Source: a virus. Taken from it: 40,307 nt of DNA. Below the pieces are notes generated by a model, which was not told the origin of the DNA, made no database searches, and saw nothing but the letters and a program-made list of their open reading frames with translations. The stretch is taken from IMG/VR virus record IMGVR_UViG_3300007351_000495, positions 1-40,307 of that record; one strand, written 5' to 3'. The first letter of the stretch is position 1. Every line of letters starts with the position of its first letter. The position numbers and the translations under genes are program-made. Positions 31,423-40,290 of the stretch are shown in pieces.

Positions 31423-33264
31423 ATGTCTACACAGCGCGAAAACGAAAAATTGAACGAAATCAAGCGACTTATGAAAGGGCTGCTTAGCCTTAGCCCCGAA
31501 AAGAAGCCTGAATTGAAAGAAGGATTTTGGCATCGAATTCGTAGGCATGTGTTTGGGGAGCCTACTATGAGGTTTACATCAGAGGAACTTTCTGCTGCAC
31601 TTGAAGAGGCCTTTTCACTTGCCAAGTCGCTTTCAAGTAGTGGGCTTTCTATTTCGTCAGACAAATCAATCTTGAATGATATAGAGGTTGTCGGTCATAG
31701 TTTCGTTCAACTTCAAGAGCAACAAACCAAAGCTTCGGGTTTGAAAGTGAAAGAGGGCACAATGTGGGCGGGGATGGGTCTTGAGGATTCGCATGGTGAA
31801 GCGAAAAGAACGATTGGGCTGAACTACCGAAACGACGCCAGAACAGCGAGTTTTGTTTTTTACGATACGACTCCTATTGGGCGTGCAGCTATTCGTAATT
31901 TATCTTCCTACGTTTTTGGAAGAGGAATCAAGTTTGTTTCTCAGTCTGAAGAAATAAACAATGCGTTGCAGAAATTTTGGAATTTCAACAATCTTGAACG
32001 ACGCCAGAAGCGCTTGTACAAAATGTATCTTAATAATGGTGAACAATACATAGCGTTGATAAATACTTCGTTGACTATGCATAAAACTTTGAAGTTAAGA
32101 TACATTCCCCCGAGTCAAGTCGATTTTGTAATCACTGAAGATGGCGATATTGGTGCAGTGTATGGGTTTTGTAGAAGAATTTCGGGTACAGACGGTGAGA
32201 AGAAGGTGTTTTACAAAGAAGCTTTTGCTGATGAGGAGAACAAGCCCAAGGATTTTGAGACTGGAGCAGGAAAAAATTTTGAAGAAGATGAAAATGTTCG
32301 AGTTGTTTCTATGCAGATGGGACACGAGGACGAAACGCGGGGTCTTCCATATATGTATCCTTCATTTCGATGGATGCGTATTCTTCTTGAATTTGCCATG
32401 GAGCGTGCCAGATATGCGATGTTTCGTCAGCGTATTTACGGCATCATGCAGAAAATGGGTAAGTTTCAATCTGGGTCAATTCCATCATACAAGGACTTGC
32501 CAAAGAGTGGTGGGATTTTGTTTGAGGACATGAATCAGAAATTTAGATTTGAGACACCGAATACAGGTGCTCAAGATTCCACGGCTGATTGGAAGATGCT
32601 GATGTATCTGGTTTGTGCAGGGCTTCAGATTCCTCCACATATCCTCTTTCAGGATTCATCTAACGAGAATTACGCGTCTATTCGAAAGGCTGATACCCCG
32701 TTTGCGAATCTTGTTCTCGATGAGCAGGATGAACAACGAGACATGTGGCAGAGGATATTTAGGTATGTGATTAGTCAACTTGTTGAACATACAATCATAC
32801 CGAAGACTATGACAATCAAAGTTTACAAAGCATCGATGATAGGTGAGTCAATACAATGGGAGGCAAAGCAAGAAGCTGCGATTAATTTCATCAGAGCCAA
32901 ACTTCGGTTATTGTCAGGAAAGGTAATCACAGAGCAAGATGAGGCAGATATTCACAACGGGGCAAAGGCGATTCTTGGGCAGGAAATTGAAACTGAAGTT
33001 AAGACCGAAGATGTTCCAATCGATATTGTGTTTCCTCACGTTGTTTACGAAGACCCTCGTTTACAGGCTGAAGTTGTAAAGATTCTTGTTGAGCTTAGGC
33101 TGATGTCTCGATATACTGCAATGAGGAAGTTTGATTTGGAGCCGTCAGAAGAAGAGGCACGAATTTCTGATGAAAAGAGCTTGGATGCAGAACGTAGCGA
33201 TAATGAACTTGCTGATTTGGAGAAATCGTTGATGGGTAAGACGGGAGAAGAGCCAGAGGAATAA
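31423..33264 (+). CDS. Portal protein
   Basis: The portal forms the dodecameric ring at the capsid vertex where terminase docks. The 613-aa sequence has the portal pattern: DTTPIGRAAIRNLSSYVFGR in the wing, RQKRLYKMYLNNGEQYIAL, LRYIPPSQVDFVITEDGDIG, then GLPYMYPSFRWMRILLEFAM and LMYLVCAGLQIPPHILFQD in the stem/clip region. The position right after the terminase nuclease gene supports this. A disordered N-terminus (1-75) and an acidic C-terminus flank the core. GGGAGAG precedes ATG 31423. Confidence 0.9.
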   Translation: MSTQRENEKLNEIKRLMKGLLSLSPEKKPELKEGFWHRIRRHVFGEPTMRFTSEELSAALEEAFSLAKSLSSSGLSISSDKSILNDIEVVGHSFVQLQEQQTKASGLKVKEGTMWAGMGLEDSHGEAKRTIGLNYRNDARTASFVFYDTTPIGRAAIRNLSSYVFGRGIKFVSQSEEINNALQKFWNFNNLERRQKRLYKMYLNNGEQYIALINTSLTMHKTLKLRYIPPSQVDFVITEDGDIGAVYGFCRRISGTDGEKKVFYKEAFADEENKPKDFETGAGKNFEEDENVRVVSMQMGHEDETRGLPYMYPSFRWMRILLEFAMERARYAMFRQRIYGIMQKMGKFQSGSIPSYKDLPKSGGILFEDMNQKFRFETPNTGAQDSTADWKMLMYLVCAGLQIPPHILFQDSSNENYASIRKADTPFANLVLDEQDEQRDMWQRIFRYVISQLVEHTIIPKTMTIKVYKASMIGESIQWEAKQEAAINFIRAKLRLLSGKVITEQDEADIHNGAKAILGQEIETEVKTEDVPIDIVFPHVVYEDPRLQAEVVKILVELRLMSRYTAMRKFDLEPSEEEARISDEKSLDAERSDNELADLEKSLMGKTGEEPEE

Positions 33265-33267
33265 CAC

Positions 33268-36093
33268 ATGCCCATACCTTTGAGAAAATTTGGTTCTGAA
33301 TCTATCAGGATGTTTAGGCAGATGGATGAAAGATTCATTAAAGATATTCGAGCTTATTTCAAGAAGGACTTGAAAATTTCGTTGGAAGCTTGGGCTCAGA
33401 AAGTAGCTGTCGATATTTTTGAGAATGGGCAGCCCGATTGGGAGTTGTGGCGTAGGCAAGAGACTAATTATTTCAGTCAGTTGAATACAACATTACGTCT
33501 TGCCTACGTTGATTTGGCGAAGATGTCGCAGAAAGCGACACTCATGTTCTTTTTGCTTGCCAAAAAGAGATACGTAGAGTTATTCAAGTTGCTCTATCCT
33601 GCAAAGTTCGTGACAATCAAGAAGGAGAATGAAGAAGAATTTCTTTCTGTTGAGACAACGCATAGCGAGATTTTCGAAGCTGAAGCGTCTCCAAAGATAG
33701 TGATTTCGTTGGGCAAGGGAACTCCCAATGACCAATTCAAGCAGATGTTAAAAGGTCAGCTTGATAACAAAACTGAGCCGAGTATGCTTATTAAGACTCT
33801 TAGTGCTGACCACGTTAAGGTTCTTCAACGAGATGTTGCTGCTGCGGTTAGTGCTGGGCAGGGTGTGTATACTGCCAAGGAAGATTTTCTCAAGAAAGTT
33901 CTTCCTACGTTAGATAATGCTGAGTTGACGAAAAAAATGGAATACAATGTTTTGCGTATTATGCGAACATCGTACAATACTGCCGTGAATGAAGACTTTA
34001 CAAAATTCATGTCTGATAATCAGCATCTTTTTGAAAAGAAGATTCGTATGGCAGATGGAAGACCTTGTTTAGCTTGCGTGATGCTGGATGGTAAAGAGTA
34101 CGATATCGCTGCCCCGATGAACGACCACATTGCCGGAATGTGCTATTTCATTCCTGTAGCAAAGACGCTTGAAGACCTTGGGTTCGATACATCAAAGCTT
34201 CCTACTAAGCTTAGTGAATCGTGGAGTAATTATAGTCAGGATGTTCCCTTGATGCAGAGTAGATTTTGGCAACTTCCAGAATCAGAACAGAGAAAAATAT
34301 TTGGTAATCAGGCACTTTTTGACTTGTGGAAGAAGGAGCAGTTTCCCATTGACCGCCTTGCTCGTATTTCGAAGGAGGGTTGGTCGATTCCGATATCGTA
34401 CAAAGATGCTCTTGCAAAGCTGCCTGAACTTGGTGGAATTAGTAATCCTCTTTGTAAGTTTATAGGAACTACTTCAATTGAGACAATTAAGGATTTGAAT
34501 AAAGTTATTGACCCTCTTGACCGTGCAACAAAGGGATTATCAATTACATCTAAGGGAAAAAAGGGTTTGATTAATCAATATGGAATTGACCCTTATGGAT
34601 GGGGAAAGGATTTAAGTAAGGTTCCAGATTCAGTTCTTGCTGATGTTAGGAGATTTTCAACTCTTGTTCGTGACCCCGAGACCATGCCTTGGTATGATTT
34701 CAATCAGCGAGCAAGAATTCTTGGATTGTATACGAGAAAGGCGGTTGACGGGAGAATGTACTATGCTGTTGGTGGAGATGCTGGAAAACTCAAAACCATT
34801 GCACTTCCTAAAGGTGCTCCTCCTCCTGTGACGGCAGTGAAAACTCTGAGTTATCAAGAGTATATCGATTTGGATTCGGATATCGACTTGCTGGCCGGAA
34901 AGAATCTTGATAAGATTAGATGGGATAAGGATGGGATTGGGCACGTTTTAGTAGATGGAAAGAGCGTTGAAGCATTTGAAGTTAAGATTTATAAAACGGC
35001 GGGAGGAACATACTCGTTTCAATTTAAGATAACTGATGAAGCGTCCCGTAGATTATGGAAAGAAATGAATTCTGGCAAGTTCTTGAAGCTTAGAAATGTA
35101 GATGAAAAGTACAGATTGATAAAGAAAACTGATAAGGGATTTGTTTTTTCGAAGAAAGATTTTATATTAGATAGGAAAAATCGAGTTTTTGTTCAATCTT
35201 CAGGTAAAACTACGATTACTGTGAATCTTCCTTATTTTGAAAAATTCAAAACAATTAACAGTTTTTCTAATCAAGTTTGGGTTGATAGCAAATCAGCAGA
35301 TTTAGCTGAAAGCTTACAGCAGGTTAAGAAAGATTTGAAGGAGTACGATATTGGGTCGTGGTTTGCCCCAACTATAAAGAACGATAAAGATGCTTATATT
35401 TCAGCAAGGTATCTTTGGGCGGATGGAAAGAAAGTTATGGATGTAAATGATGTGAGTTTTGTTAACACAGATGAATACGTATCGATGTGGGACGACTTGC
35501 CCCTGCCAGAAGAATTTCAAGGATTTATCCATTTAGGCTCTTCAGAGAGTGTTGAAGCTGTTTTTGATTCCAAACAGTTTCTAAGTACAGAGCAGAGATT
35601 GGCAAGGGGATTTTTTGATGATGCAGTTGGAATGTCTCCCCGTGCAGATTTGGAGACTGGTGGAGCTAACGGTGTTTTTGTTAGACCAGTCACTTCACTT
35701 GATATTAACTACGCGTCCACAGCGTTGGATTCTTCTAGTAAAGGCCACGTGGTGTACGTGTTTAAAAAAGATATTGCTAAGAGATTGGATTGGTATGGGT
35801 TTTCCGGGGACAAGTATGGAGATGTTACCGATATCAAATATTTTTCGAGTAAGGGCAGAACGTCTTATTTCCATTCTCTTAGGAAAGAGCGCCCAGATGG
35901 AGTTAGATATCCTGCTGCTGCTGAAGTAGTATTTAGGAATTCGATTGATTTTAGTAATGTTGAATATGTGATTTGTCATAAACTTGAACGATGGGATTTG
36001 ATAACGAAGTTTATAAGTAAAGGAATTACAAAAATCAATGGGAAGGACATTGCAGACTTTTTTGTAGAAGCAAAAGGGGCGGCAGTGTTTTGA
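33268..36093 (+). CDS. MuF-type minor head protein with large C-terminal effector-like extension
   Basis: The N-terminal third (to about residue 300) is a phage Mu gpF-like head protein: RIMRTSYNTAVNEDFTKFM (from about 231) and RMADGRPCLACVMLDGKEYD are typical. The rest, to 941 aa, is an added region. Its last 200 residues (from about 736) include FIHLGSSESVEAVFDSKQFL, STEQRLARGFFDD, GRTSYFHSLRKERPDGVRYP and AAEVVFRNSIDFSNVEYVI, a layout that recalls ADP-ribosyltransferase-like or other MuF-borne effector domains. The protein may be injected with DNA. The start at 33268 is three bases after the portal stop. Confidence 0.8.
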   Translation: MPIPLRKFGSESIRMFRQMDERFIKDIRAYFKKDLKISLEAWAQKVAVDIFENGQPDWELWRRQETNYFSQLNTTLRLAYVDLAKMSQKATLMFFLLAKKRYVELFKLLYPAKFVTIKKENEEEFLSVETTHSEIFEAEASPKIVISLGKGTPNDQFKQMLKGQLDNKTEPSMLIKTLSADHVKVLQRDVAAAVSAGQGVYTAKEDFLKKVLPTLDNAELTKKMEYNVLRIMRTSYNTAVNEDFTKFMSDNQHLFEKKIRMADGRPCLACVMLDGKEYDIAAPMNDHIAGMCYFIPVAKTLEDLGFDTSKLPTKLSESWSNYSQDVPLMQSRFWQLPESEQRKIFGNQALFDLWKKEQFPIDRLARISKEGWSIPISYKDALAKLPELGGISNPLCKFIGTTSIETIKDLNKVIDPLDRATKGLSITSKGKKGLINQYGIDPYGWGKDLSKVPDSVLADVRRFSTLVRDPETMPWYDFNQRARILGLYTRKAVDGRMYYAVGGDAGKLKTIALPKGAPPPVTAVKTLSYQEYIDLDSDIDLLAGKNLDKIRWDKDGIGHVLVDGKSVEAFEVKIYKTAGGTYSFQFKITDEASRRLWKEMNSGKFLKLRNVDEKYRLIKKTDKGFVFSKKDFILDRKNRVFVQSSGKTTITVNLPYFEKFKTINSFSNQVWVDSKSADLAESLQQVKKDLKEYDIGSWFAPTIKNDKDAYISARYLWADGKKVMDVNDVSFVNTDEYVSMWDDLPLPEEFQGFIHLGSSESVEAVFDSKQFLSTEQRLARGFFDDAVGMSPRADLETGGANGVFVRPVTSLDINYASTALDSSSKGHVVYVFKKDIAKRLDWYGFSGDKYGDVTDIKYFSSKGRTSYFHSLRKERPDGVRYPAAAEVVFRNSIDFSNVEYVICHKLERWDLITKFISKGITKINGKDIADFFVEAKGAAVF

Positions 36094-36123
36094 TAGTGAT
36101 ACTTTTAATGTAACGAGAGAGCA

Positions 36124-36453
36124 ATGAAAACAGACGCGAGGACTTTGTATGTAGTGGAGACGGAAGAGAATACACACGTTGTATTTGGGATTGTTGCCCG
36201 AAGTGATTCTTTCTTTTCATTTTCATTATCGGTAGACTATCGTAGAACTCTGAATGTTGTTGTTACCAAGGTTGAGGAAACTGATAGCGAGATTTTACTT
36301 ACTGAGGAAAATTCTCATACTTTGAAAGTGTATCCTCTAACGGAAGACAACTACAACACTGTTAAAAATTCTCTTATTGGGCAATACTCGTGGAAAGATT
36401 TTATATCTATAGCCCATAAAAGAGGGTTCAAATTGGTAGAGGAATCAACATGA
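36124..36453 (+). CDS. Hypothetical protein (109 aa)
   Basis: The ATG at 36124 has GAGAG about three bases upstream. The product is beta-strand-rich (THVVFGIVARSDSFFSFSLS; RTLNVVVTKVEETDSEILL) and soluble. No family is recognised. Its stop overlaps the next ATG (ATGA). In most phages a protease, scaffold or major capsid gene would be expected here; this small protein fits none of them. Confidence 0.65.
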   Translation: MKTDARTLYVVETEENTHVVFGIVARSDSFFSFSLSVDYRRTLNVVVTKVEETDSEILLTEENSHTLKVYPLTEDNYNTVKNSLIGQYSWKDFISIAHKRGFKLVEEST

Positions 36454-36725
36454 CACTATCCAAGATGGAAGATGACTCTCAAGATGCTAAGAAGGATTTT
36501 GTTGCTGAGAAGTTTTTTATAGTTCGAAAGCCGAATGGAGCAATTCACGATGTTCAACTCTTGTTTGGAAAGTACCAAAGTTGGTTTGTAACCAATATTT
36601 TTGATAAGGAGTACTCGTACTTGCAGTACTTGCTGGATAACGTAGAGATGCCAAAGGAGGTCTATTCATTTATAGAAGATTTGTTGGATGACGCTGAAAA
36701 AGCGTACATGCGGGAAACAAGATAA
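36450..36725 (+). CDS. Hypothetical protein (91 aa)
   Basis: The ATG overlaps the upstream TGA by four bases. The product is acidic, with an aromatic-rich middle (LLFGKYQSWFVTNIFDKEYS) and a C-terminal acidic helix (EVYSFIEDLLDDAEKAYMRE). No family is recognised. It is one of a run of small coupled genes downstream of the head-protein gene. Confidence 0.62.
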   Translation: MTLSKMEDDSQDAKKDFVAEKFFIVRKPNGAIHDVQLLFGKYQSWFVTNIFDKEYSYLQYLLDNVEMPKEVYSFIEDLLDDAEKAYMRETR

Positions 36726-36740
36726 TGAAAGGAGATGTTG

Positions 36741-37091
36741 ATGTCTGAAACAAAGTCAGATATTTTGTTGGCACCTGATGGTCAAAAAGTCAGGACGAAG
36801 GGAAAGCCACTTTGCGCTTTTACAGTAGTGATTTATGAGACAGGGGCGATTGAAATTCTTGAGGAAACTGAATACGGAGGTCAGAAATTTCCTCAGGCGA
36901 TTCATTCTGGAACTATTGCGGAGTCGATTCAAGCGTTAGCAATCATCAACATGTTTCAGCCTTTGATAAATCAGATTGCAATGAGAATTCGTGGAGAGAT
37001 TCCTCCGTTGGTCATTCAAGCGTTGAATAAGGTCATGCAGGATTCAATGCGAGTTGCTGCGGCTGCGCAGGCTGTTGAAAAGAGACATTGA
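36741..37091 (+). CDS. Hypothetical protein (116 aa)
   Basis: I chose ATG 36741, with AAAGGAG at proper spacing; ATG 36735 lies too close to that site. The product has a strand-rich half (LCAFTVVIYETGAIEILEET) and a helical C-terminal half (AIINMFQPLINQIAMRIRGE, ALNKVMQDSMRVAAAAQAVE), suggesting a small oligomeric protein. No family is recognised. Confidence 0.65.
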   Translation: MSETKSDILLAPDGQKVRTKGKPLCAFTVVIYETGAIEILEETEYGGQKFPQAIHSGTIAESIQALAIINMFQPLINQIAMRIRGEIPPLVIQALNKVMQDSMRVAAAAQAVEKRH

Positions 37092-37100
37092 GGAGGAGAA

Positions 37101-37754
37101 ATGAAAAAGAATCAAGATGAGAAGGTGAAAGGAACGGGTGATGAAGCTAAGATTGAGCCTACTGAGTCTGCTTCTATCGTTAGTGAAGGAGCTGGCGACC
37201 TGGCTGCGGCTTCAAGTTCGCTTTCTGTTGCCGATTCCGCAGGAAATAACGAAATCAAATTGGAGGAGGCAGTTGCTCCTCCAAAAGAGGAATCTACGCC
37301 GCCTGAACCTGCTACCAGACCGAAATCTAAACTTCCGTTTGAAAGCAATCTTGAATGGAAGAAAATTCAAAGAAAGAAGTACGCTTACGCTGACCAACCC
37401 TATGCTCCTACATTTTTTTACAATGTTTGGGAACGGGAGGAGTTAGGGGATAGATTTGATTTCGTTCAAGATATTTCATCAGCGTTTGTATTACTGAATG
37501 ACCGGCTTCCGAATTCTGGAGATGTTGTTCACGTTCGATTTCCTGGGACAGTGAAAGATGTCATCAATCGTTACGAAGTTCGAGATGTTTATGAGTGTCA
37601 GGCGCCACGCAAGGACAAAATCATTTTTTGTTGGATTTCGTTGAAGATGAAAGATAGAGATGTTTCGAAACCGCAGAGTGAATTGATTCTCAATCGAGCT
37701 TACTTCGCTTATGTGGAGAGGGTTGAGAAGATAATCAAATCGAAGAACGAATGA
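37101..37754 (+). CDS. Hypothetical protein with disordered acidic N-terminus (217 aa)
   Basis: GAGGAGGAGA directly precedes ATG 37101. The first 80 residues are low-complexity Ser/Ala/Glu/Pro sequence; the rest is a compact alpha/beta domain (APTFFYNVWEREELGDRFDF, SGDVVHVRFPGTVKDVINRY). No family is recognised. The disordered leader resembles those of phage proteins that interact with larger assemblies, but that is only a general likeness. Confidence 0.65.
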   Translation: MKKNQDEKVKGTGDEAKIEPTESASIVSEGAGDLAAASSSLSVADSAGNNEIKLEEAVAPPKEESTPPEPATRPKSKLPFESNLEWKKIQRKKYAYADQPYAPTFFYNVWEREELGDRFDFVQDISSAFVLLNDRLPNSGDVVHVRFPGTVKDVINRYEVRDVYECQAPRKDKIIFCWISLKMKDRDVSKPQSELILNRAYFAYVERVEKIIKSKNE

Positions 37755-38116
37755 GTGCTGACGCAACAAAAGAGAGTGAGGGCAAGCTTCGGTTTGACCT
37801 CATTCCCTCTTTCGTGCTGTTTGAGGAAGTTGAGGTTTGGACGCATGGTGCAAACAAATACACTAAGTTGTCTGGACAAGAAGGTTCGTGGAATTGGGAG
37901 AAAGGACGGCCTCATTCGGAGTATTTTGCTGCACTGTGTAGGCATTTATTCAAGTATTGGGCAGGTGAGGACATTGACCCGGAGACTGGGTTAAATCACT
38001 TGGCGCAGGTGAGAGTCAACGCTGCTATCTTGCGTGAACTACAACGTGTTCATCCGGAGTTAGATGACAGACCGAAGCATCGTAAATGGATGGGCGAGAT
38101 TACGAAAAGCATATGA
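37751..38116 (+). CDS. dATP/dGTP diphosphohydrolase N-terminal domain protein (DUF5664/PF18909)
   Basis: The 121-aa sequence matches the PF18909 pattern closely: KLRFDLIPSFVLFEEVEVW, HGANKYTKL, GSWNWEKGRPHSEYFAALCRH and then FKYWAGEDIDPETGLNHLAQ with VNAAIL. Related phage proteins hydrolyse dATP or dGTP, or form the N-terminal part of such enzymes. Here the domain stands alone, without the MazG-like second domain (DUF550). The ATG overlaps the upstream stop. In a phage that replaces guanine in DNA, a dGTP-pool function is of interest, but its activity is unproven. Confidence 0.85.
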   Translation: MSADATKESEGKLRFDLIPSFVLFEEVEVWTHGANKYTKLSGQEGSWNWEKGRPHSEYFAALCRHLFKYWAGEDIDPETGLNHLAQVRVNAAILRELQRVHPELDDRPKHRKWMGEITKSI

Positions 38117-38589
38117 GTTCTAACAACTTGTTGATTAAGAAGTATTTGCTTAAGCAGTGTAATTCTTGTGGGGCGTTCCTTGTTGGGCATTATCCTTCTT
38201 TGATTGACCTTGTCCGAAACAAGAAATGTCCGATGTGTAAACTTTTGCCGCGTAAGGAACGAAAGAAGCATCGTAAGCGTAAGGCTTCAAATCTATATCA
38301 GACTCATAAGGATAGAAGATGCCTGGGATGTGGAAAGAAGTTAATAGAGGACTATCCTTCTATGAGCTCGTTGTGCAGGGCAATGTGGTGTAAATCCTGC
38401 GGAACAAGCTATGAATCAAAGAAAAGAATGAATCAACATGATGATAGTATTGACGAGCTTCACCGCCGCAAATCTCGAGAGAAAAAGAGGAAGTTCATTA
38501 ACATTTATTCTCTTCATGGACTTACTACTGAAAAGTTCGTTAGAATAATTAATCAAGGTCTTCGTGGAGACGTTGAACTTGTAAAGTAG
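38113..38589 (+). CDS. Double zinc-ribbon protein (158 aa)
   Basis: Two similar repeats each have a C-x2-C...C-x2-C pattern: CNSC with CPMC, and CLGC with CKSC, each separated by a conserved HYPSLIDL/DYPSMSSL-like segment. They fit two tandem zinc ribbons separated by a very basic linker (RKERKKHRKRKASNLYQTHK). The C-terminal part is basic and helical (YSLHGLTTEKFVRIINQG). A nucleic-acid-binding role is likely from charge and metal sites. The ATG overlaps the upstream stop (ATGA). Confidence 0.72.
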   Translation: MSSNNLLIKKYLLKQCNSCGAFLVGHYPSLIDLVRNKKCPMCKLLPRKERKKHRKRKASNLYQTHKDRRCLGCGKKLIEDYPSMSSLCRAMWCKSCGTSYESKKRMNQHDDSIDELHRRKSREKKRKFINIYSLHGLTTEKFVRIINQGLRGDVELVK

Positions 38590-38599
38590 GAGGACAACT

Positions 38600-39940
38600 A
38601 TGGCTGGTCGAAGATGGACGCAAGAAGAGATTGATTTTGTTAAATCGAGCTTGGGGAAAGGGCATCACCCACGCGAGATTTCTTTATTGTTGGAGCAACG
38701 GTTTGGGGTGGGAAGAACTATTGCTGCAATAAAATTATTACTTACAAATTCAGGAATTAGCTGGAATCATCTTGCTGGACGCAGGTCGATTACCGACGAA
38801 AATGTTGGGGAGCGAGTTAAGAATGATGTTGCCCTCGAACGTATCCAAGCAGAACTGCGTATTTTAAAAAGAAGATATTCTGAGGCAGTTCAAACAGTGA
38901 GCGAGCATCTTGATATCATTTCGCAGATGAAAGATTACCTGCAAGCGTTTCCCGAACCCGATTTGAAATTTCGTGATATCGTTAGTAAGAAATCAACAAC
39001 CAAGGAAACGTTGCTGATGTTGATTTCAGATATTCACTTTGGAGAGGTTGTTAGGAAGAGAGAGATTCTTGGGCTGAATAGCTATGACATGGACATTGCA
39101 GCTCAGAGGTTGAAATGGTATGTGACTCGAGTGGTTGACATTGCAAAAAATAAACTTCGAGGTTACACGTTTGACAAAGTTGTAGTAGCTTCACTGGGCG
39201 ATGTTGTTTCAGGAAACATTCATGATGAACTTCGAGAAGAAGTTGAGGGGAATATTGTAGAGTGGACTGTAGGTGCTGCTCATCTAATGGGACAAGCTTT
39301 AACAGAACTTTCAAAGTACTTCAAGGAAGTAGAATTTGTTGGAGTAGTAGGAAATCACGGCCGCGTCTTTCAGAAGCCACGCTACAAATCTCGGTATGTG
39401 AATTGGGATTACATGACATATCAGTTACTTGAGGGGCTTTTGGAAAAGAACAAGCGTATAAAGTTCATACTCCCGAAGAGTTTTTGGCATGTACATAATA
39501 TCAACGGCCATAACTTTTTGTTACTTCACGGAGATAACATCAAAAGCTATTATGGAATACCTTTTTATGGTATTCAAAGGACTGTAACTCAACTCACAGA
39601 GCTTCTATTCGCTGAAGATGTACGTATGGATTATGTGCTTCTGGGTCATTTTCATACTTCAAACACTTTGAGTCGCATGAAAGGCAAGGTGTTTTTGAAT
39701 GGTTCAATGAAAGGTGCTGATGAATTTAGTTTGGGAAGGCTGTTTACTGGAACGAGAGCGAGTCAGCTGTTGATAGGAGTTCACCCAGAGAGAACATCTT
39801 TTGAGTTTGCAATTGATTTGCAAGATGCTGAAATATCGACGATTGAGGGTTATTCATTCCGAAGTGAAAAATCAGAGGATGAAATCAAAAAAACTGTACA
39901 CGCTGTTTTGAAAGAAGGTCATGATAAGAATAGGAAATGA
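38600..39940 (+). CDS. Metallophosphoesterase with N-terminal DNA-binding-like segment
   Basis: The core has all calcineurin-like motifs: SDIHFGE (143-149), LGDVVSG (199-205), GNHGR (251-255), LLHGDN and LLGHFHTS (347-354). The first 55 residues (RRWTQEEIDFVKSSLGKGHH, then AAIKLLL) look like a SANT/Myb-type helix-turn-helix, followed by a coiled coil (about 78-112). Such phosphoesterases act on DNA ends, nucleotides or other phosphoesters; the substrate is unknown here. AGGAGGAC stands before ATG 38600. Confidence 0.85.
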   Translation: MAGRRWTQEEIDFVKSSLGKGHHPREISLLLEQRFGVGRTIAAIKLLLTNSGISWNHLAGRRSITDENVGERVKNDVALERIQAELRILKRRYSEAVQTVSEHLDIISQMKDYLQAFPEPDLKFRDIVSKKSTTKETLLMLISDIHFGEVVRKREILGLNSYDMDIAAQRLKWYVTRVVDIAKNKLRGYTFDKVVVASLGDVVSGNIHDELREEVEGNIVEWTVGAAHLMGQALTELSKYFKEVEFVGVVGNHGRVFQKPRYKSRYVNWDYMTYQLLEGLLEKNKRIKFILPKSFWHVHNINGHNFLLLHGDNIKSYYGIPFYGIQRTVTQLTELLFAEDVRMDYVLLGHFHTSNTLSRMKGKVFLNGSMKGADEFSLGRLFTGTRASQLLIGVHPERTSFEFAIDLQDAEISTIEGYSFRSEKSEDEIKKTVHAVLKEGHDKNRK

Positions 39941-40214
39941 TGATGCAATAGGTGGCGATATTGTCACTGTTACATCGCGTGTAAATTCACTTCCGATACG
40001 GGCTTTGCTTGATGTTTATAGAGCGAAAGACCGTATCATTGATTTGTGCGGAAAGGAGAAGTGTAGGACGATTGTGATTTTGAGTTCAGGCTGGATTATT
40101 CAACTCTCTCCCTCGATTGACCGTGTTATGAAGACAGCAGACCTTGCTCACAGTGCAAACTTTGATGCAGCAGCAAAGACCATAGAAGAAGTTCCAAAAA
40201 CTAATCAGCCATAG
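39921..40214 (+). CDS. Hypothetical protein (97 aa)
   Basis: The ATG at 39921 lies inside the end of the metallophosphoesterase gene, with AAGAAGG about four bases upstream. The product is soluble and mixed alpha/beta (RTIVILSSGWIIQLSPSIDR). No family is recognised. It is the last gene before the control region that continues across the circular junction. Confidence 0.6.
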   Translation: MIRIGNDDAIGGDIVTVTSRVNSLPIRALLDVYRAKDRIIDLCGKEKCRTIVILSSGWIIQLSPSIDRVMKTADLAHSANFDAAAKTIEEVPKTNQP

Positions 40215-40290
40215 CACAACAAGTTACAACGATTTTCATAAATTCTTTTTGTCTGGTCTTGTAACTCTATATAAACTAACAACTTACAAG
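40215..40290 (+). promoter_or_regulatory. Right-end control region: promoter-like box flanked by inverted repeats
   Basis: No gene is present. AGTTACAA (40222-40229) is inverted as TTGTAACT (40259-40266), and CTTGTAA (40258-40264) is inverted as TTACAAG (40284-40290). The latter pair brackets the box TATAAA (40269-40274). A poor -35 (TTTTTG, about 18 bp upstream) is possible. The arrangement suggests an operator controlling rightward transcription across the circular junction into the leader that begins at position 1. Confidence 0.5.
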
